A stretch of 64,000 nt of DNA, taken from NCBI RefSeq assembly GCF_007713465.1, contig NZ_VMSG01000018.1, forward strand, positions 1 through 64,000. Direction: 5' to 3'. Positions 61,208 to 64,000 of the stretch are shown piece by piece. How positions within the stretch are numbered: position 1 is the stretch's first letter; the number at the start of each line of letters is the position of its first letter. Under the pieces are notes generated by a model. It made no database searches. It had not been told where the DNA came from and saw only the letters and a program-made list of their open reading frames with translations. This DNA is from Pseudomonas sp. H3(2019) (GTDB lineage Bacteria; Pseudomonadota; Gammaproteobacteria; Pseudomonadales; Pseudomonadaceae). A program made the translations under genes and the position numbers.

Positions 61208-62262
61208 GTGTGGTTCCACGTGGAACAAATGAACTCGACAGCCCGTGGATTCAGGCGGGGCGCCTGACATTTCTCGCGCTTTACGCGGTAACGGTGTTGG
61301 CGGCGTTGGCCTGGGCTTTCTCCAATGTGCGGCAGATTGATCCGCAGAATCGCGCCGTGGTGTTGCACTTCGGAGCACTGGATCGTATCCAGAACGCCGG
61401 CTTGCTGTTGGCGTGGCCGCGTCCGTTCGAGCAGGTGATTTTGTTGCCGGCAGCGGATCGAGTGATCGAACGGCGGGTGGAAAATCTGCTGCGTTCTGAT
61501 GCTGCGCTGCAAGGTGAGCGTGTGGCGAGTTTCGCCGCTCCACTGAGCGATGCACTCGCCGGCTCGGGGTATTTGCTCACTGGCGATTCAGGCGTGGTGC
61601 AACTGGACGTTCGGGTGTTTTACAAAGTGACCGAGCCTTACGCCTTCGTCCTGCAAGGTGAGCATGTGCTACCGGCGCTGGACCGCTTGGTGACTCGCAG
61701 TGCGGTGGCGCTGACGGCTGCGCGAGACCTGGACACTATTCTGGTCGCTCGGCCGGAGTTGATCGGTGCCGATAATCAGGCCGCCGAACGGCGCGAACGT
61801 CTGCGCGGTGATCTGGTGCAAGGGATCAATCAACGCTTGGCAGAGTTAGCCGCGACGGGGCAGGGACTGGGTATCGAGGTCGCCCGGGTCGACGTGCAAT
61901 CGAGTCTGCCCGAACCTGCGGTCAATGCTTTCAACGCGGTACTGACCGCCAGTCAGCAGGCGGATAAAGCCGTGGCGAACGCACGTACTGAAGCCGAAAA
62001 ACTCACTCAGACCGCGACCCAACAAGCTGACCGCACACTGCAAGTCGCTCACGCTCAAGCCAGCGAACGCCTGGCCAAAGCGTCGGCTGACACCGCCACG
62101 GTGCTCAGCCTGGCACAGGCGCAGCAGAAGGGCAGCGACCCGGAAATGCTCCTGCGGATCTATCGCGAGCGTATGCCGAAAATTCTCGGTCAGGCCGGCT
62201 CGGTTACGACGGTCAACCCTAAAGACGATTCCCGCCTGATCATTCAGGGAGCCGAACAATGA
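61204..62262 (+). CDS. SPFH/band-7 protein (HflC-like)
   Basis: The 352-residue protein has one N-terminal helix (LTFLALYAVTVLAALAWAF), an SPFH domain (NRAVVLHFGALDRIQNAG) and a coiled coil (ASERLAKASADTATVLSLAQ region). It would form the alternating partner of the HflK-like proteins in a ring or cage. Overlaps of 4 bases on both sides show tight coupling. No protease gene (ftsH) is present in the cluster. Confidence 0.82.
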   Translation: MSVVPRGTNELDSPWIQAGRLTFLALYAVTVLAALAWAFSNVRQIDPQNRAVVLHFGALDRIQNAGLLLAWPRPFEQVILLPAADRVIERRVENLLRSDAALQGERVASFAAPLSDALAGSGYLLTGDSGVVQLDVRVFYKVTEPYAFVLQGEHVLPALDRLVTRSAVALTAARDLDTILVARPELIGADNQAAERRERLRGDLVQGINQRLAELAATGQGLGIEVARVDVQSSLPEPAVNAFNAVLTASQQADKAVANARTEAEKLTQTATQQADRTLQVAHAQASERLAKASADTATVLSLAQAQQKGSDPEMLLRIYRERMPKILGQAGSVTTVNPKDDSRLIIQGAEQ

Positions 62263-64000
62263 CAACTCAAACCGCCGCCGCGCCAAGCATGTTGAGTACG
62301 GCTGAACAACGCAGCGCTGCACGCCAGTTGACCTTGGCAATGCTTGCTTTGGGCCTGCTCGGCCTGGGGTTGGTCTGGCGCTGGTTGTCTCCGGAGCAAA
62401 CCGGTGTCAGCCAGTTATTGCTTGGGTTGGCTTCGTTGCTGGTAGCCGTTCCGGTCATGCGTTCGGCCTGGTACAGCCTGCGTTATCCGAGCCTGCACGG
62501 GATCACCGATCAACTGATTGCTCTGGCGATGATGGGCGCCTGGGCGACGGGCGATCTGCTGACCGCGGCCTTGTTGCCGATCATCATGATCTTCGGCCAC
62601 GTGCTGGAAGAGCGCAGCGTGATTGGCTCTCAGGAAGCGATTCACGCGTTGGGCCGTTTGACGCGCAGTCACGCACGCAAGGTTCAGGCCGATGGCTCGA
62701 TTATCGAAATCGACAACGCTGCGTTGAAGGCCGGAGACATAGTGGAAGTGCGCGCAGGCGATCGAGTGCCGGCCGATGGGCTGGTGCTATCCGGTCAAGC
62801 GAGTCTGGACACTGCGCCGATTACCGGTGAGTCGGTGCCACTTGAAGCCACCGTCGGCATGCAAGTGTTCGGCGGGGCGATCAACCTCGATGGTTTGCTG
62901 CGGTTGGAAGTGACCCGCACCGGCAACGAATCGACCCTCGGCAAAGTCATTGCACTGATGCAAAGTGCCGAGCGCTCCAAGCCACCGATCACCCGTTTGC
63001 TGGAACGCTATGCCGGCAGCTACATGGTGCTGGTGTTGCTGTTGGCCGCAGTGACCTGGTTCGTCACCAATGATGCGCAAGCGATGCTCGCGGTACTGGT
63101 TGCCGCGTGCCCCTGTGCATTGGTGCTGTCGGCCCCGGCCACGGCGATTGCCGGGATCGCGGTGGCGGCGCGCCACGGCATTCTGATTCGCAGCTCGGCG
63201 TTCCTCGAAGAGTTGGCGGACCTGACGTCGTTGGTGGTCGACAAGACCGGCACCCTGACGTTCGGCACGTTGCGTTTGCAGTCGATCGACAGCCCGGTCG
63301 AGGACCGCAGCACGTTGCTGAAACTGGCCGCCAGCCTCGGCTCGGCCAGCAGCCACCCGGTCAGTCGGGCGTTGGCCGGGCTGGTGACTCAGGAGCATTT
63401 CCTGCTGCTGTCGGACATTCGTGAGCGTCAGGGCCTGGGTGTGGTGGCGATGACCGAGCAGGGCGAAGCTGCACTCGGTCGACCCGAGCTGTTTGCGCAG
63501 TTGGGCATCGCCACCTCGACGGTGCCGGAGCATGATGGGCCGATTGCCGGACTGGCGTTGGATGGACGTTTCCTCGCGTGGTTGTTGCTGGCTGACAGCG
63601 TCAAACCGGAAGCGCGTTTTGCCATGAGAGAACTGCGTGAACTGGGCCTTGGCCGGCAGTTGTTGTTGACCGGTGATCGACAAAGCGTCGCCCACAGCCT
63701 GGCCCATGAAGTCGGCATCAGCGATGTCGAGGCGCAAGCCTTGCCGGAAGACAAGCTCAACCGCGTCCTGACTGAAATCGACAATGGTTTCCGGCCGATG
63801 GTGGTCGGCGACGGCATCAACGATTCATTGGCGCTCAAGGCTGGCGTGGTCGGAGTGGCCATGGGCGCGGGCGGCGCAGACATCGCCTTGGCCTCGGCCG
63901 ACATCGTGTTGATCGGCAGCGATCTGCGTCGACTCGGTACCTGCGTGCGCTTGAGCCGCCAGTGCCGGCAGACCTTGCAGGTCAATGTGATCATCGGTCT
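62259..64000 (+). CDS. P1B-type heavy-metal ATPase, truncated by the window edge
   Basis: This open frame runs past 64000; 580 codons are visible. It has no N-terminal HMA domain and goes straight to the helices, then TAPITGESVP, the helix-6 metal site ACPCA (near 63107-63121), DKTGTLT (near 63241), a HP motif (SSHPVSRAL) and GDGINDSLALKAG. ACPC-type sites are found in Zn/Cd and Cu pumps. It lacks its own metal-binding head, and the His-rich SPFH neighbour may supply one. Coupled to the HflC-like gene by a 4-base overlap. With a Zur-like operator it may be an intake or trafficking pump, unlike exporter CadA at 1962. Confidence 0.85.
   Translation, partial: MTTQTAAAPSMLSTAEQRSAARQLTLAMLALGLLGLGLVWRWLSPEQTGVSQLLLGLASLLVAVPVMRSAWYSLRYPSLHGITDQLIALAMMGAWATGDLLTAALLPIIMIFGHVLEERSVIGSQEAIHALGRLTRSHARKVQADGSIIEIDNAALKAGDIVEVRAGDRVPADGLVLSGQASLDTAPITGESVPLEATVGMQVFGGAINLDGLLRLEVTRTGNESTLGKVIALMQSAERSKPPITRLLERYAGSYMVLVLLLAAVTWFVTNDAQAMLAVLVAACPCALVLSAPATAIAGIAVAARHGILIRSSAFLEELADLTSLVVDKTGTLTFGTLRLQSIDSPVEDRSTLLKLAASLGSASSHPVSRALAGLVTQEHFLLLSDIRERQGLGVVAMTEQGEAALGRPELFAQLGIATSTVPEHDGPIAGLALDGRFLAWLLLADSVKPEARFAMRELRELGLGRQLLLTGDRQSVAHSLAHEVGISDVEAQALPEDKLNRVLTEIDNGFRPMVVGDGINDSLALKAGVVGVAMGAGGADIALASADIVLIGSDLRRLGTCVRLSRQCRQTLQVNVIIG

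Noticed and set aside
58194..62262. Naming the SPFH genes hflK/hflC outright
   Set aside because: Three copies, an enlarged first member, no ftsH-related neighbours and a P-type ATPase in the operon make them distinct from the housekeeping pair.

Overview
The window reads as the chromosome of a Pseudomonas, most likely of the P. fluorescens/P. putida lineages. This is inferred from gene content and gene order (czcRS/czcCBA with an OprD porin, PtrA/DUF2790 small secreted proteins, an A-band polysaccharide locus in the P. aeruginosa order) and from the GC-rich codon use of most genes. No rRNA, tRNA or CRISPR array was seen.

Region 1 (1-22 kb) is a heavy-metal island. It starts with the tail of an Asp-box protein and a cytochrome b561/molybdopterin oxidoreductase pair. 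Next come a Zn/Cd P-type ATPase (cadA type), a zinc-ribbon protein, the CDF exporter czcD and a secreted PF05618-type protease. czcRS faces czcCBA. Two PtrA-like genes share a promoter box with czcC and are separated by a group II intron sitting directly behind a terminator. An OprD porin, a decayed second intron inside an IS66 remnant, and a Met/His-rich secreted protein follow. MerR-type operators with 19-20 bp spacers stand before cadA, czcD and czcRS, but no MerR-family regulator gene lies in the window. A gene-free kilobase (21.4-22.4 kb) with repeated motifs resembling transposon ends closes the island.

Region 2 (22.6-31.2 kb) is a translationally coupled lipid cluster: KAS III/OleA-like condensing enzyme, OleD-like reductase, metallo-beta-lactamase-fold hydrolase, adenylate-forming ligase, PAP2 protein, sterol-desaturase-family oxygenase and two fatty acid desaturases, followed closely by a YdjM-like membrane protein. 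It resembles an olefin/beta-lactone (Ole) pathway with exchanged parts, and I recognise no described product.

Region 3 (31.2-41.2 kb) holds a small two-gene unit with a ribosome-binding site inside a hairpin, a SulP anion transporter, a ribbon-helix-helix protein, a NitT/TauT-like ABC transporter without a binding protein, a LysR regulator, a glutathione S-transferase and a three-part flavin/iron-sulfur oxidoreductase.

Region 4 (41.2-53.3 kb) is a surface-polysaccharide locus. On the minus strand it runs rmd, a gmd-wbpW fusion scar, wzm, wzt, wbpX and wbpY, the A-band order with gmd, most of wbpW and wbpZ missing. On the plus strand lie a pair of related glycosyltransferases, a pair of related methyltransferases and an acyltransferase, likely glycan assembly and decoration genes.

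Region 5 (53.4-64 kb) has a DUF3142 lipoprotein with a large repeat-containing exported protein, a LysE exporter with an Lrp-type regulator, and an operon of three SPFH (HflK/HflC-like) proteins plus a P1B-type ATPase that runs off the right edge. A Zur-like palindrome precedes this operon, and one SPFH protein carries a long histidine-rich head. With the lipid cluster, this is the strongest candidate for an undescribed system.
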